Below, one piece after another: positions 1 to 9,616 of a stretch of 64,000 bases of DNA. The position numbers and the translations under genes are program-made. Below the pieces are notes generated by a model. That model made no database searches. It had not been told where the DNA came from and was given only the letters and a program-made list of their open reading frames with translations. The DNA is from Stereocaulon alpinum (lineage: Eukaryota > Ascomycota > Lecanoromycetes > Lecanorales > Stereocaulaceae). Every line of letters starts with the position of its first letter. Position 1 is the stretch's first letter. The stretch is taken from the NCBI GenBank assembly GCA_018257865.1, contig JAEUBA010000026.1:62001-126000 (forward strand), read 5' to 3'.

Positions 1-242
1 TGGCGGAGGGGAGGGTTTCCATACGGGGGCCCAATTTCTCCCTCTTTGTCCGATTTTTTGTTGTTGGCATTACCGTAATTTGTCGATATCCAAGCTGGCC
101 TGACATGTCTCTGCTGCGGATCCTCTCCCCATCTTCACAGCTCGATGCTTTCACTTTCTGCGCTTCTGCGCTTGGCTTTTTAAGAAGCTTGTAAGAATAT
201 CAGCTCCTGGCGCAGGCGTCCGTGAGCTCGCCACGTACACAA

Positions 243-3200
243 ATGTTGTTCTTCGTCCTTCTGCTTCTGGTGTTGTCGAATCTGACACAAGCGACCCCCA
301 ACGTCAATCTACTCATTAACGCGCAAGTACCGCCAGTCGCTCGAGTAAACCAAGCCTTCTACTTCCTCTTTGCGCCCTCAACATTTTTGGACACAAGCCC
401 GGTAAGCTACACACTCCAGAACACGACAGACTGGCTACAATTGGACAGCTCTAGTGGGTCTTTCCACGGAACGCCAGGACCGCAGGATGTTGGACCTTCC
501 GTTGTGATCTTGGTTGCGACCGACTCCACCGGCTCCGCTATTATGCCGGTCACTTTCATAGTATCGGCAGACCAAGGTCCTGGACTCGGTCTACCTATCG
601 CCTCTCAGCTTCCTGCCTACGGTGCCTTCTCTAGCCCAGATAGTCTGCTGCTAACGCCTGGGAGCGCGCTTTCGCTTTCATTTTCTCCGAATACTTTTAC
701 GAATACTGATGGTAATACCTCCTACTATGCCAAAAGTGCGGACAATACGCCGTTGCCTTCCTGGGTCATCTTCGACCCTGGCAACCTATCTTTCTCTGGA
801 AGAGTCCCGCAAGCGACTTCTCCAACCTCAACACCTCAGACGATTGGAATACAGCTCACGGCTTCGGATGTGATAGGCTTCGCAGGCACAACTGTATACT
901 TCCATCTGGTCATCCAAAATCATCTCTTTACTTTTGGAAATACCGTGCAGACCATCAACTTCACACCAGGCTCGCCGGTGGAATATAACGGCCTTTTGAG
1001 TGATCTCACCTTGGACGGACAGCCAGTGGCTACTTCCGATCTTGACAATGCCTCTGCAGACGTCCCCGACTGGCTATCACTAGATCAGAACAATCTGGCG
1101 CTATCTGGTACGCCTCCTGCTAATGCATCACAGCAGAACTTCACGGTCAGTGCGACTGATCGCCACGGAGACTCTGCTAGCACCATTGTCCTCATCCAAA
1201 ATGCTGACAATTCCTCACTCAATATGTTAATGCCGTTGCCCACATTGAATGCCACGGCTGGGTCCAATTTCCTTTACAACCTCAACTCCTCGTTTTCTTG
1301 TGACCCTGTTAGTGATGGAATCAATATCACAGTAAATCCTGGGATAGCGGCTGCGTGGTTAATCTACAACACAAGTACTATGAATCTTCAGGGCTATATT
1401 CCCAGTACTTTGAAACCTCAACAAGTACAAGTTACGATCATCGCAACTCAAGGAAACCAGAGCCAGACTGAAGTGCTCAATATCACTCTAGGCCCTGCAA
1501 GACCCACAATGACGCATATCACAAGCGGTATTCCAAAGGCGACAGGGAGCTCAATAGCTGAAGCAGATTTGAGATTAAACAAGCATAAGGGTTGGATTGC
1601 CGCTGCAGTGGTTGTTCCACTCTTTGCCGTCATCGCAACGCTATTGTTACTGTATTGCTGCTGTAGGAGAAACAGCAAGCTACGCCTCAAGTTCAAAAAA
1701 GAGAAGGAAAAGAGGAAGGAGAAGAAAAAGAAGATATCCAAACCACACGAAAAAACGAGCCAAGATATAACGGAAAGACAGCCTGAGACGGCTGAGGCTT
1801 TCGACATAGACCAGGAAAAAGCTGCGCGGTCCAAGTCGGTCCGCGAGGCAGCTGATATACCGCCAGATGCACGTCACGAGGCTACTTTGACAACTGAGGC
1901 AAGCAATACGACACAGATGCGAGCCTCTAGATTACCTAAGGCCCCGATGACTCAACGCTTCTCTAGATTTCGCATTTCGAGAGGCACCACCGATAGTACC
2001 GGAGCCACAAGACCGGATTCCTGGCAAAGGTATGTTGGGGGAATTGATCCAAACCCAATAATGGTACCAGAGTACAGTCTCGATCCCGGTGAACAAACAT
2101 CATGTAAAGAGAAATCAGCCTCTCCCCGCTTGAAATTGCCCTTGGCTGTGGTGCCAGGGTCATCGATCAGTGCCGAGACATCACCAACCAAGAGATTATC
2201 CAAGCAGAAAAGACGGGGCTCAGGAATGTTTTCAGGCCAAAGAGTTAGCGGAGTCGGTCACGGACGGAATACCCTTGGTCAAGGTAGCAGCTATATTCCG
2301 TTGAACAGCAAAGGTGTGGGTCATGGTGATGCGAGTCATTTGGGTGGACCTCCAGGCTACGGCATGGTCCGCAAATCGTGGCGGAACATGAGTGTAATTA
2401 GTTGGACCACCACCCAGAGCCCTCCCGAGACTGGCGATTCCATTGTTTGGGCGGAAGGGCTTAAGAGACGACCGACCCAGAAGACCATAGACTCCATTCT
2501 ATCTTCATTGTCGGGCCCATCAGCGACAACATCGATGAACAATTTCGCAAGACCACAAACTATCCATGAAGCCGTGCTCGATGAACACACCAGTGGGGGT
2601 TCGCGGTCTTTGAGGGTTCTTCCTCGAAGTCACCTCCCTTCGAAGCGAGAGTCTCCTGCAAAAAGCAGCAACAATCTTGATTCCTTACAAACCTACATCA
2701 AGCGACGCCGCCAACAAGGAAGCTATGACAACCCGTTCTGGGTGGCTGGACCTGCGTCAGCTCGTATATCTTCGTTGCAAAAGTCGGGCCACCAGAGACG
2801 CATTACACGTGGAGACGACGTTCTGCCATCGACACCGCGAAAACAAACAGTCCGACGATCCTATTCGCAGTCGTCATCCCTTGGGTCCCAACTCAAGGTC
2901 AGTCCCACGAGAACGTCATCATCACCCGCCCGGAAAGGAAGCAGAAACTACAACTTTGCGAGGCCTTTCTCCCCTCAGTATTTCAGCCGCCCTTCACGTT
3001 TGAACAGCAAGTCTAGCTTCAGCTCTAGTACCGAATCGAGGTTCGCGAGTGCAGCTAGCGATTTCGATTTCAATGAGGCTTTGCATGAGGATACGGATCA
3101 AGAAGGGAACAGGAGATGGTTTAAAGAGCACCCTAATCCTCTTCGTCAAAACAGCACCGACGTGCGCTTCAATAGTATGGATGTCTCGGATCAAGAGTTG

Positions 3201-3431
3201 ATTGATAGCCTCAGAGCTGATGGTCAATTCAGTGCCGCGCAGAGACTTAGTGTTTTGAGAGCAAAAACGCAGGGAGTCACCACGGAAATGTTGGAAGCAG
3301 ATCCCAACGTTGAGATTCGGAGTCCCGTGGGTAAGAGGTTGGGGCAGAAGATGGGCTTGATACGTGGTGAGCCCTCCAATACAAGTATGCGTGGTGACAT
3401 ACGCGACGCTGGAGACAGTGCTTTCGTATGA
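243..3431 (+). CDS. AXL2: Axl2-like polarity protein with cadherin-like ectodomain
   Basis: Single-exon gene of 1,062 residues, starting at the ATG at 243; the frame is open a little further upstream but offers only a GTG. A hydrophobic signal peptide (MLFFVLLLLVLSNLTQA) leads into an extracellular part of about 430 residues. That part reads as dystroglycan-type cadherin-like (CADG) repeats with recurring W/L-x-x-D...G-x-P patterns and many N-glycosylation sequons. One membrane segment lies near residues 450-474, followed by a Cys-rich and then Lys/Glu-rich stop-transfer stretch. The cytosolic tail of about 580 residues is Ser/Arg-rich and looks disordered. This layout is that of yeast Axl2/Bud10, a plasma-membrane landmark that recruits septins and Bud4; in moulds it acts in septation and conidiation. 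The family call is firm from architecture; the exact role here is inferred. Confidence 0.85.
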   Translation: MLFFVLLLLVLSNLTQATPNVNLLINAQVPPVARVNQAFYFLFAPSTFLDTSPVSYTLQNTTDWLQLDSSSGSFHGTPGPQDVGPSVVILVATDSTGSAIMPVTFIVSADQGPGLGLPIASQLPAYGAFSSPDSLLLTPGSALSLSFSPNTFTNTDGNTSYYAKSADNTPLPSWVIFDPGNLSFSGRVPQATSPTSTPQTIGIQLTASDVIGFAGTTVYFHLVIQNHLFTFGNTVQTINFTPGSPVEYNGLLSDLTLDGQPVATSDLDNASADVPDWLSLDQNNLALSGTPPANASQQNFTVSATDRHGDSASTIVLIQNADNSSLNMLMPLPTLNATAGSNFLYNLNSSFSCDPVSDGINITVNPGIAAAWLIYNTSTMNLQGYIPSTLKPQQVQVTIIATQGNQSQTEVLNITLGPARPTMTHITSGIPKATGSSIAEADLRLNKHKGWIAAAVVVPLFAVIATLLLLYCCCRRNSKLRLKFKKEKEKRKEKKKKISKPHEKTSQDITERQPETAEAFDIDQEKAARSKSVREAADIPPDARHEATLTTEASNTTQMRASRLPKAPMTQRFSRFRISRGTTDSTGATRPDSWQRYVGGIDPNPIMVPEYSLDPGEQTSCKEKSASPRLKLPLAVVPGSSISAETSPTKRLSKQKRRGSGMFSGQRVSGVGHGRNTLGQGSSYIPLNSKGVGHGDASHLGGPPGYGMVRKSWRNMSVISWTTTQSPPETGDSIVWAEGLKRRPTQKTIDSILSSLSGPSATTSMNNFARPQTIHEAVLDEHTSGGSRSLRVLPRSHLPSKRESPAKSSNNLDSLQTYIKRRRQQGSYDNPFWVAGPASARISSLQKSGHQRRITRGDDVLPSTPRKQTVRRSYSQSSSLGSQLKVSPTRTSSSPARKGSRNYNFARPFSPQYFSRPSRLNSKSSFSSSTESRFASAASDFDFNEALHEDTDQEGNRRWFKEHPNPLRQNSTDVRFNSMDVSDQELIDSLRADGQFSAAQRLSVLRAKTQGVTTEMLEADPNVEIRSPVGKRLGQKMGLIRGEPSNTSMRGDIRDAGDSAFV

Positions 3432-3538
3432 TGGTATCCGCTCATTCGATGAGCAAAATGCATCATGAACAATCAATGCCACTTGGGGAAAGATGCATTC
3501 TATGTGAATACGCAACGCTCGTCTCTTGTGATGTTGTC

Positions 3539-4399
3539 CTATTTCGTATTCCACACAGTCGCGAGCTGTCCGCGATACGCTACGCTGTCAATCGTCGCCA
3601 TAAGCCCCCCATTTCCAAGCGACCACCCGCTGGCGACCTCGACTCCTTCCAGCAACATACGCGGACGCCATACATAACCCAAACACCCGAGCACCTCCCA
3701 AAGGAACCAATCGGGCTCATCCCATTCAACCGGTCTGATGCCTCTCAATGCCACGAGGTCGAAAGCACCCCGCTTATGAAGTTCTTCTCCCAGAACCGTC
3801 AAGCAGGAAAGATCTCCGTGCGACTCCCCCATCAATTGGAGCTCCGGAAGAGATGTTCCCCTCAACGGAAGCTCAGGACCTTCCGGAAGGAGTAGTCTGT
3901 ATAGTGCGCGCTCCCTGGAGACATACGTACGGTGAGCTTCTATGCGGTCCTCTGCGCTGACTTTGATGATCTCCATCATTGCCTCGATGTCGACGCGTCT
4001 GGTCTCGAAGGTCTGGAGAACTTCTAAGCGATCGGCATCGCTTAATCCAAGCGATGCCATGACTGCAAGAGCGTCCTCTAGGAGCGGCCTAGATTCGGTC
4101 TCTTCGACTTCATAGTCGAGTTCGTTATCTGACTCAGAAGGGATGGACGGGAACAACTCTCGGCGGCAGTAGGGGCACGTATTCCTACCTCTTTCAGACA
4201 GCCATCTTCGTATACAACCGCTTCCAACCAAGTGGCCGCACGGTAAAACAATAATGTGTTCGGTCGTACCGTCATCGGCATTAGGCGTCCCGTACTGGTC
4301 CTGGCATATCATACATTCGCTTCCTGCAGGCAAGTCTTCTTGTCTGACCCTAGGCAGGCTTCCAACGAAGTGCTCCACGCAGCATAGAATTTCGGCCAT
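3539..4399 (-). CDS. RING-finger protein, cluster copy 1 (intronless)
   Basis: Intact single-exon protein of 286 residues; ATG at 4399. A RING-type zinc site lies at residues 29-78: Cys29, Cys32, Cys54, His56, Cys62, Cys75, Cys78. The fifth ligand position, normally Cys or His, is Gly59. The middle (about 85-165) is acidic and helical. The C-terminal module of about 110 residues has a hallmark RGAFD motif, then YVWRPRML, then ASGWS; it recurs in the three neighbouring genes and I do not recognise it. RING proteins are usually E3 ubiquitin ligases that bind an E2 through this domain, so a ubiquitin-ligase role is inferred, not shown. It is divergently oriented to the next copy (start 5093) across a 693 bp spacer. 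Absence of introns, unlike its three relatives, is notable. Confidence 0.85.
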   Translation of the reverse strand: MAEILCCVEHFVGSLPRVRQEDLPAGSECMICQDQYGTPNADDGTTEHIIVLPCGHLVGSGCIRRWLSERGRNTCPYCRRELFPSIPSESDNELDYEVEETESRPLLEDALAVMASLGLSDADRLEVLQTFETRRVDIEAMMEIIKVSAEDRIEAHRTYVSRERALYRLLLPEGPELPLRGTSLPELQLMGESHGDLSCLTVLGEELHKRGAFDLVALRGIRPVEWDEPDWFLWEVLGCLGYVWRPRMLLEGVEVASGWSLGNGGLMATIDSVAYRGQLATVWNTK

Positions 4400-5092
4400 C
4401 TTTAGATCGGTGAAACAGTTGTGTTGTGGTGGAAGAGCGGAGTGGGCACGAGTTTCATGGGTGTAGCAGAAGTTTCTGTTGAGCCATCGTCGCGATTTGA
4501 GGAGACGCTGTTAGAAAAGGTGTCGAGATTGATCGCTTTGACACTTCTTTCGATGCCTCGACAAAGGCAATATCTTAGGTACGACAAGAGATGCCTATGC
4601 ATGGCTGTGTCGGATTTCAGGTATCACACTCAGTGAGACGTAAGTTCCAAACATGAATATCGCAACTTAGTCATGCAAGACCCTACGAGTCATTCACATT
4701 AGTCTTTGTTAGATATTCGCGATCTTCTACGGTGACCTGATCAGTTTCTTCTACCCTTTGTGCTGCGACTCGGAACGTCAATCGTATCTTTGTCTGGAAA
4801 TGAGCAAGAGTAGGCACCGCATAGACCGGTGCTACTTCTCCTATGCATGTGAATTACCGAGTTGGTGTCGTGTTTAATGGTCTCACTTTTCTCGCTGAGG
4901 TGTTACACTAGGACTTGTCGTACAAGGAGGTGTTGTAGAATCACATGTTGTACCAAGGCACTAGCCTTTCAACGACTAAGTTAAAGTCATGTGAAATTTC
5001 TCTACATAATCAGTCCCTCTTTCTAGTCTTTGCTTCCACCTCACTGACATCCAACCATTCACAGCAGCAGATCTCACATCCCAAAGTCGAAC
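4400..5092. promoter_or_regulatory. Divergent promoter region between RING copies 1 and 2
   Basis: No supported gene. The spacer separates the starts of the minus-strand copy 1 and the plus-strand copy 2, so it must hold both promoters. Short open frames here have no protein-like composition. A pyrimidine-rich stretch precedes the copy 2 start. Confidence 0.5.
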
Positions 5093-6058
5093 ATGGAAGG
5101 CTTGATGCCTCCGTTTCCATACTTTGGACCTGCCGATCAAGGAACGGTAGATGTGGCGCACTTTCTTCAACACTTGCCCAAGGTCGAGAGTGAAAATTTA
5201 CCACCGGAACACGAGTGCACAATCTGCCAAACTCTATATGGTACGGTCAACGATGAAGGGGAATCCGAACATGCGGTTCGCCTGGAATGTGGCCATGTTG
5301 TTGGAAGCGATGTAAGTCTTACGATCTTCTAGAATTCCCAATATGGGACTTCAAGTCCTGAAACACCTTGTTCAAATCTATATTCGTTCTTTGAGGAAAG
5401 CACTGACTCTGGAATGGCGCAGTGTATATCTGAATGGCTTTTGAAACAACGCAAGAACTCATGCCCGTATTGCAGGAAAGAGCTATTCCCGCCTCAAGAG
5501 GACGACTCCTATGGCAGCGATGATGAGGACTTCGCCGCCAACGGCTTAGACGATGGCGATGTCGTGGTGGATGAAGCCGGGGACAACCAACGTATAGTGA
5601 TTCCCAGAGCACTCTTGTACACTAGTCGTACTTTGCGCGACATCACACAAGCTCTTATGACTCGAGCTGCTCGAGAGCACCAATTATACGGGCGACTTCT
5701 TCGAGGGGGAGCACAACTACCGCCTTTGAGTGTTGAGGAGGGTGTGCTTTCCAGTGTCTGCATGGATGCAATGTTCAGAGAACTCCGACAAAGGGGTGCT
5801 TTTGATATTCCAGCATTGCAAGGGGACAGGGCTGAATTGATTGAAGAAGGTCACAGTGACATGGCCAATGAACATCTCTTGACAATGTTGAGAGCTCGAG
5901 GGTTTGTGTGGCGCCCGCGGATGATAAGAGACGGTGTTGTTCTTGCAAGTGGTTGGTCTACTGGCGATGGGGAATGGGTGCAGAGTGCTGATAACCCACA
6001 TTCTGGAGGGCAGCTGATAGTCGTTCCATGGTCTGAAGGGGCCAATCCGCTATGGTAG
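5093..6058 (+). CDS. RING-finger protein, cluster copy 2
   Basis: Two exons, 5093-5311 and 5423-6058, give 284 residues; the 111 bp intron has donor GTAAGT, a CTGAC branch sequence near 5404 and acceptor GCGCAG. Ring ligands are Cys42, Cys45, Cys66, His68, Cys74, Cys87 and Cys90, with Gly71 at the fifth ligand position. An Asp-rich linker follows (about 96-120). The C-terminal module keeps the RGAFD and VWRPRM motifs and ends with ASGWSTGDGEW. Splicing joins VGSD to CISEWL, exactly restoring the ring, which supports the intron. It lacks the second intron that copies 3 and 4 carry after the ring. Ubiquitin E3 activity is the usual role of the domain but is only inferred here. Confidence 0.85.
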
Positions 6059-6422
6059 CGTTACGCTGCAAGCATCATTAGTATTTGTTAACGCTGGCTT
6101 AGATTGCTGAGCACAGCGTATGTCCAGATAAATTTCTTGTCGGAGGAAATGGTTTTGATTGTCTGTTACACTGTTCGAATAGGCTAGAGTCGAGTCTCGT
6201 GTTCAAAACATGGTCAGATGACCTGTTGTCCGATCGAATTTGTGTTTCCAATGCGTGTCATAAAGGGTCTGTCCTGCTGATAGAGTGATTCAACGAGAAA
6301 GACTGCACTGTCTTCTCTCAAGATGATCCATCTCACACGCAGTTTACCTTCCTCGCCTACAGATTCCAACACTCTAAAATTCAACTGATCGACTGCGACA
6401 GATAATCTGAAATACATCAAAA
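6059..6422. other. Intergenic spacer between RING copies 2 and 3
   Basis: 364 bp holding the 3' end of copy 2 and the promoter of copy 3. I see no gene or repeat in it. Confidence 0.5.
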
Positions 6423-7410
6423 ATGGCAGACCAACCACGTCACAAAGGCCGATTTCGCGGAATCTTGAAAACATTACGTCTCATTCACAAACTACCCAGA
6501 GTCGACAGCGAGGAGTTGTCAGCTGATAGTGAATGCATGATATGCCAGACTCCGTACGATACGGTCGTTGATCGCGACTCCGAACATGCTGTACGCCTAA
6601 GTTGCAATCGTAAGGTCCCTTCTGTTGAAGACTCTGTGTGACACATCTCAGCTGGCTACATCTTGATGAGCAAACGCTGACTTCAAAGAATGACAGACAT
6701 CGTTGGGAGTGGTTGCATATCAATTTGGCTGTTCGAGAATATAAAGGATACGTGTCCGTATTGCAGAAAGGTTCTATTGACGTCTCCTGGGGATCAGTCC
6801 GATGTCGATGACAATGACAAGGTACGTCTTCTTCGGCGTCAGTCCTCCATAGCCGGATATATCAGGGCGCTCGATCTTTCGATCTCGATGATGTTTCAAG
6901 TCCTTGTGAAAGGAACAGCCATTAAGTGAAAACTTATCACAGGACATCGACGAATACACAGACATCATATTATGTCTTGACGTCACAAATTGGGCGCACG
7001 AAGAAGCTTGCACGTTTAGGGAGGCCAGAGAGCGCCAATTATACAGGCGACTACTTCGATTGGGCGCACAACTCCCGCCGTTATATTTCGTAGAAGGTAC
7101 AATTTCGACCGACTGTCAGGAAGCAATGTTCGCAGAGCTACAGCGGCGGGGTGCTTTCGACATAATTCTAGTGCAGCTGATACGTCTGATCCGGCAAGAA
7201 AGCGCTCTTAGTACGGAGGAAACTGCAGTCAGTGACTCCTCTCTTTGGCAGCTACTGAGGGAGAGGGGGTATGTCTGGCGTCCGAGGATGTTGAAGAAAG
7301 GCGTTTTACATCCAAGTAGTTGGTCGATGGACGATGATTCTGGGTGGAAGACTGTTGACAGCCCGGCCTTTAGAGAACAGCTCGTTCCTGCTGAGGCTGG
7401 TGTTCCATAA
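6423..7410 (+). CDS. RING-finger protein, cluster copy 3
   Basis: Three exons, 6423-6609, 6697-6821 and 6943-7410, encode 259 residues. Introns are 87 and 121 bp with donors GTAAGG and GTACGT. Ring ligands are Cys38, Cys41, Cys61, His63, Cys69, Cys82 and Cys85; Gly66 takes the fifth ligand place, and the Gly before the His of copies 1 and 2 is Asn. The first intron splits the ring His codon after its first base. The second falls right after the ring, within an Asp-rich linker (DNDK joined to DIDEY). The C-terminal module retains RGAFD and YVWRPRML, but ASGWS reads PSSWS. Without both introns the frame breaks, so an automatic single-exon call would miss this gene. Confidence 0.82.
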
Positions 7411-7963
7411 GGAACGGTTGGATACGTTGTTATTGCGGGTGGCTTTAAGTGGGATTGGGATTATGACGACTCGTCTTAATCGAACGAGGATTGTTCTCTT
7501 TCTTGGATGGCCCCTCTCCAACAGAAGAGCAATGATCTTGAAGGAATGACAGTAACGTGGACTTGCATGCATACCTAATACCATGATCCCATAGATACAT
7601 GCAAAGTGAGATCCATTATCTTAGTCTTGAATACCACCCTACATCTTTTGTGCGAAAGATTTACCTTGAATCGGATCCAGTCACGGTCTAACAATAGACA
7701 GTGTTTTCCAGTAGGCTAGACTCAGGTTTTACATACGAAACACAAGTTGTCAAATGGCTTGTCCTTGTCACGTGGCTTGCTATTCCAAACACTTGGTCTA
7801 ACAAACACTTGCCTCACTGGCATAAAGATTCATGTAGAAATCATCTTTGTAATTTACACGACCTTTTGAACCCATCTTCCAAATTTCCTGGAACCGCACC
7901 CAGGATTATCTAACACACCGAAGCTCGAGCTACCTGTCGCCTTGCATAGTCACAACGTTAAAA
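7411..7963. other. Intergenic spacer between RING copies 3 and 4
   Basis: 553 bp with no supported gene; it must contain the copy 3 terminator and copy 4 promoter. Nothing else stands out. Confidence 0.5.
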
Positions 7964-8798
7964 ATGGCGGAAATTCCGAACGACCCTCACAAAGCCTTCA
8001 ACGTGAAGCACTTTGTACGACTCCTGCCTACGGTTGCAGATGATGAGTTACCAGCAGGAAGCCAATGCATGATCTGTCTGAACCCATACAACATGGTGGT
8101 TGATGGTGAAATCGAACACGCAATCCGTCTACAATGCCAGCAGTACGCCGTTCCCAAGCCTGTTGAAGCACCATCTTGACGAACGAGCAATACTGACTCC
8201 GAGATCATGGGACAGCATCATTGGAAGCGGTTGCATATCGAAGTGGCTACAGGATATGCGCAAAACTTCATGCCCTTATTGCAGAAGGGAACTGTTCGCG
8301 TCTCATGAGGTTATCCACAAGAATGTACGTCTTCCAAAGGCCTAGATCCCCTATTTGGATATGTTCGGGAAAGCTCGGACATACTGCGAGACTTCCACGC
8401 TCCTGCATGAGTCGAAGGAGTAGTCACTGATGATAGGAGTATAGTGGAATAGTTTGACCGGCCTGGACTTCGATGCCTCACAGACCCTATATCCCCGAGA
8501 GCTCGAACTCTACCGGCAACTCCTCCGGAATGGAACTCGACTACCACCTTTAGTGGTTGTAGAAGAAACATTTTCGACAGTATGCAAGGAAGCATTGCTC
8601 CAGGAAATGCGCCGGAGGGGTGCTTTTGGTACCCTAGGAAATGAACAGTCCACAGCAGACATGGACAGCTATCTCTGGGATTGTGCGAGATGGAATGGAC
8701 TTGTGTGGCGGCCGGGCTTTGTGATGATTGGGATTCCTATCGAGAACGCATGGTGGGCGGGTGAGGGCCCGATATTTGTTTTCCATAGACAGGAATGA
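7964..8798 (+). CDS. RING-finger protein, cluster copy 4 (shortest)
   Basis: Three exons, 7964-8142, 8216-8324 and 8445-8798, encode 213 residues; introns are 73 and 120 bp with donors GTACGC and GTACGT. Ring ligands are Cys35, Cys38, Cys58, His60, Cys66, Cys79 and Cys82, again with Gly (63) at the fifth position. The first intron splits the ring His codon after its second base, one base later than in copy 3. The linker after the ring is much shorter than in the others. The C-terminal module keeps RGAF and VWRPGF, but the ASGWS end is replaced by ENAWW. It may be drifting towards a new role or losing function; the frame is intact. Confidence 0.78.
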
Positions 8799-9616
8799 GT
8801 AAATCATACAACATCTTGCCCATTTGAGAAAGAATGAGGATTCCCGAACGATTGTTCCTATAGCTTATATTGGAGGCTAATGTGAAGGAAGTAGTAAAAG
8901 ATGATGAATATATCCAGATCTGCGTTGTGCAAGATATATACAAACCGCTAGCCAGAGGTCTTAGCGAGAAAATCTCTCCTTTTTTCATTCTTAAATTCGC
9001 CGCACAACAGCCGATGGAAGAATCAAAGGCTTGTATCCTAATACGAAATACTCCTTGCGAATAGATCAGTACATCGTTGAGTCAAATTTACCAAATCCCG
9101 TTTGTCTTGCGCACGATATATTTGTAGATGATGACAACGACCAGGCGATATCTCGCAAACAGCAGACTAGTTGGTTGCAAATATGATGCTTGTTGAATCT
9201 ATCATGAACCATTAAGGCTTACTTACTGACCCTACTCGCCCTGCAACTTCTTTGTTCGGCAGTGGCGTCCTCGACAATTGACTACCTACTGCCGCCGGCT
9301 AAATCTCGGCGGAAGTCAGCCTTACGCCAGCCCATGATTTCTTGACCAGCCATGTGTATAATGACTGGAGCATTGCCAACTTACTGTGATGAACATTTTC
9401 CTTTGCGTGTCGTTGTATTCTTCTACATACTTTATTTCTTGTATACTAGTGCACATGACCGTACCTGTACTGATACCATAGTGCGCTTCTGATCTAACAT
9501 AATCTTCATAAGACCGAGCCCATCTCCGCATCTCGTACCTGGTGGTACCGACTTGCCTCCCTTAGCAAGCTAATACCTCCTTCTCCCCTCAATACGGAGC
9601 ACGACGAAACACGTAA
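8799..9616. other. Gene-free stretch
   Basis: 818 bp between RING copy 4 and the GPI-type protein. Short frames here look random. It should hold the promoter of the gene starting at 9617; I see no repeat or RNA gene. Confidence 0.5.

Noticed and set aside
222..242. GTG start 21 bases upstream of the Axl2 ATG
   Set aside because: Nuclear fungal genes start at ATG, and the signal peptide begins exactly at the ATG at 243.
2994..3554. 186-codon minus-strand frame over the Axl2 3' end
   Set aside because: Antisense shadow of the real gene with no protein-like features.
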